A stretch of 64,000 nt of DNA from Caldilineaceae bacterium (GTDB lineage: Bacteria > Chloroflexota > Anaerolineae > Caldilineales > Caldilineaceae), in NCBI GenBank assembly GCA_022823185.1, contig JAJDXQ010000010.1, positions 124,001-188,000 of the forward strand, in the 5' to 3' direction. Positions 63,027 to 64,000 of the stretch are shown here, one piece after another (the stretch's first letter is position 1; every line of letters starts with the position of its first letter). Made by a program: the position numbers and the translations under genes. The notes below the pieces were generated by a model that saw only the letters and a program-made list of their open reading frames with translations, was not told the DNA's origin and ran no database searches.

Positions 63027-63503
63027 CTATAGCTGTCCGTTTGCGTCACCGTCCTGGTCGCTGCGCCCCATGAGCCGGTCAACTTCGGAGCGGATTTCAC
63101 TCAGATCGCTGAAGTCCAGGTAGACACTTGCGAAACGGAGATAGGCCACCTGATCGACATCGGCCAGTTGGTCCAGCACAAGGTTGCCGATCATTTCGCT
63201 GGTGACTTCTGCGCGGCCGAGGCGCTGGATTCGGTCTTCGACGTAGTTGGCAATGCTCTTCATGCGCTCGCTGCTGACGGGCCGTTTTACTGCGGCGATG
63301 CGGATGCCGGCAAGCAGCTTTTGGGGGTCGAACGGTTCGCGATGGCCGTCGCGTTTGGAGACGAGCAGGCTGGGCGCGACATGTTCATAGGTTGTGAAGC
63401 GCTGTGCGCAGTCCAGACACTGACGGCGGCGGCGGATCGTCTCTTTTCTTTCCCTGGTATCGATCACTTTATGTTTGCCATGACCGCAATGGGGACATTG
63501 CAT
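63027..63503 (-). CDS. nrdR: transcriptional repressor NrdR
   Basis: About 158 residues; ATG 63503 gives MQCPHCG, the canonical start (an adjacent ATG at 63506 is equivalent). An N-terminal zinc ribbon ([30 protein letters not shown]) is followed by the ATP-cone domain ([25 protein letters not shown] and [14 protein letters not shown]) that senses dATP/ATP. It represses ribonucleotide reductase genes. Two NrdR-box-like sites 32 bases apart lie upstream of this gene, suggesting autoregulation of nrdR-nrdJ. Confidence 0.93.
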   Translation of the reverse strand: MQCPHCGHGKHKVIDTRERKETIRRRRQCLDCAQRFTTYEHVAPSLLVSKRDGHREPFDPQKLLAGIRIAAVKRPVSSERMKSIANYVEDRIQRLGRAEVTSEMIGNLVLDQLADVDQVAYLRFASVYLDFSDLSEIRSEVDRLMGRSDQDGDANGQL

Positions 63504-63635
63504 CATCCATCTCTCGCTCGGTCTGCCTGGCTGTCTTGGGAGCGTAAGGATTCGCCCGTTTTTTTCCGGTTCAGAGGGGTTAAATTCGGCGTCCTTCGAC
63601 AACTTTACAGGACCGTTGCTCGTTTGGGGAACGAC

Positions 63636-63678
63636 CTACATACTGTATCATACAAGATTGGGAGGTACAATATATAGT
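63636..63678 (-). promoter_or_regulatory. pair of NrdR boxes upstream of nrdR
   Basis: CAATATATAGT (63668-63678) matches the core CwAtATaTwGT fully; CTACATACTGT (63636-63646) matches 9 of 11. Their spacing of 32 bases (three helical turns) is the arrangement known for NrdR. The pair overlaps the likely promoter of nrdR (TATGAT at 63652-63647 on the minus strand). Confidence 0.7.
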
Positions 63679-63765
63679 ATTGCGGCCTGTGCGTGTTTCA
63701 TTCAACACGTCAGTATAGGTATATCACAATCCGGGCCGTGGCGCAAACGGAATTGGCGGCTGGGA

Positions 63766-63808
63766 GAACTGCAGGGGTTAGGGTCCAGGGGCCAGGGTTT
63801 AGGGGTGG
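63766..63808 (+). repeat. AACTGCAGGGGTTAGGGTCCAGG-type repeat
   Basis: AACTGCAG (63767-63774) then GGGTTAGGGTCCAGGGGCCAGG and GTTTAGGGG. The telomere-like G-runs share the same anchor as the other composite repeats. It lies in the nrdR-ftsZ gap (63504-63940), which holds no other gene. Confidence 0.7.
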
Positions 63809-63880
63809 GACGGCGCCTTGGGCGTGGCAGGAGGGGCGGCGGGCGAAAGGCGGTGGAGGGGATCGTGTCACCTTACGCGG

Positions 63881-63912
63881 GCAAGAAAAGAGCCTCGGCA
63901 ATGCCGAGGCTC
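63881..63912 (-). terminator. intrinsic terminator of ftsZ
   Basis: On the minus strand GAGCCTCGGC (63912-63903) pairs with GCCGAGGCTC (63899-63890) across ATT, followed by TTTTC. It sits about 30 bases after the ftsZ stop. Confidence 0.8.
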
Positions 63913-63940
63913 CCAGGAGAAACGAACTGTAAGTTTTTCG

Positions 63941-64000
63941 CTACTGGCCGTTGTTGTTTTTGGCGCGGCGCAGGAAGGCTGGGATGTCCAGGTCTTCACG
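63941..64000 (-). CDS. ftsZ: cell-division protein FtsZ, C-terminal tail (partial)
   Basis: Only the last 19 codons before TAG are inside the window: REDLDIPAFLRRAKNNNGQ. The sequence DLDIPAFLRR is the conserved C-terminal peptide of FtsZ that binds FtsA, ZapA-type and SepF-type partners. The rest of the gene lies beyond 64000. The assignment rests on this short peptide and the terminator that follows it. Confidence 0.8.
   Translation of the reverse strand, partial: REDLDIPAFLRRAKNNNGQ

Noticed and set aside
63766-63808. Telomere-like GGGTTAGGG repeats suggesting a replicon end
   Set aside because: Only one short block exists, flanked by ordinary genes on both sides (nrdR and ftsZ).

Overview
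The window looks like chromosome from a GC-rich Chloroflexota bacterium (Caldilineae/Anaerolineae type). This is inferred from gene content, since no rRNA is present: two complete family-5 'peptide' ABC importers next to Gfo/Idh/MocA and TIM-barrel sugar enzymes, a CO-dehydrogenase-like molybdenum hydroxylase cluster, a B12-dependent ribonucleotide reductase, an FMN-riboswitch-controlled RibXY-type transporter and PA14 surface proteins. I found no rRNA, tRNA, CRISPR array, transposase, integrase or prophage gene.

Layout. 1-2146: tandem Cache-domain lipoprotein genes (one cut by the window edge, one intact, one decayed) around a sugar isomerase. 2146-8068 (minus): a complete Dpp/Opp-type importer. 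8499-18683 (minus): a second importer whose operon also carries two Gfo/Idh/MocA oxidoreductases and an amidohydrolase. 19130-26741 (plus): xanthine/CO-dehydrogenase-like enzyme (FAD subunit; fused FeS+Mo subunit), an AAA ATPase, a YqeC-MocA fusion and a lone E1-beta transketolase subunit. 27214-28815 (minus): two CBS proteins and TsaE. 29024-37015: a giant SpoIID-type wall protein, a GDP-mannose pyrophosphorylase fused to a degenerate phosphomutase domain, and the conserved SCO1664 / DUF3090 / histidine-phosphatase trio. 37016-39416: an AT-richer accessory island with a broken ribbon-helix-helix/PIN toxin-antitoxin pair, an overlapping DUF6883-DUF4926 pair and long hairpins. 39417-49237: DUF418 membrane protein, family 5 uracil-DNA glycosylase, FAH-family enzyme, PA14 surface protein, RqcH/NFACT, isomerase and oxidoreductase. 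49362-53574: radical-SAM maturase with a SEC-C tail, then rpsF, rpsR and a membrane-anchored parvulin. 53661-56977 (minus): riboflavin-type ABC importer under an FMN riboswitch. 57100-64000: lysS, greA, a methyltransferase, nrdJ, nrdR with a pair of NrdR boxes, and the extreme C-terminus of ftsZ.

How it fits together: a heterotroph with heavy investment in uptake and oxidation of sugars or sugar acids, plus housekeeping genes for translation, ribosome rescue and dNTP synthesis. The most unusual items are: (i) a composite intergenic repeat family with an AACTGCA-like anchor followed by TGGTCAG-type, GGACGGGGATTT-type or GGGTTAGGG-type units, which supplies the stop codons of at least two genes; (ii) ribosomal protein S18 with a long acidic repetitive N-terminal extension; (iii) an EF-hand-like loop inside a parvulin domain; (iv) the DUF6883-DUF4926 overlapping pair; (v) the molybdenum-hydroxylase locus with an embedded AAA ATPase and a YqeC-MocA fusion. 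Functions are assigned from motifs read by eye. No database search was run.
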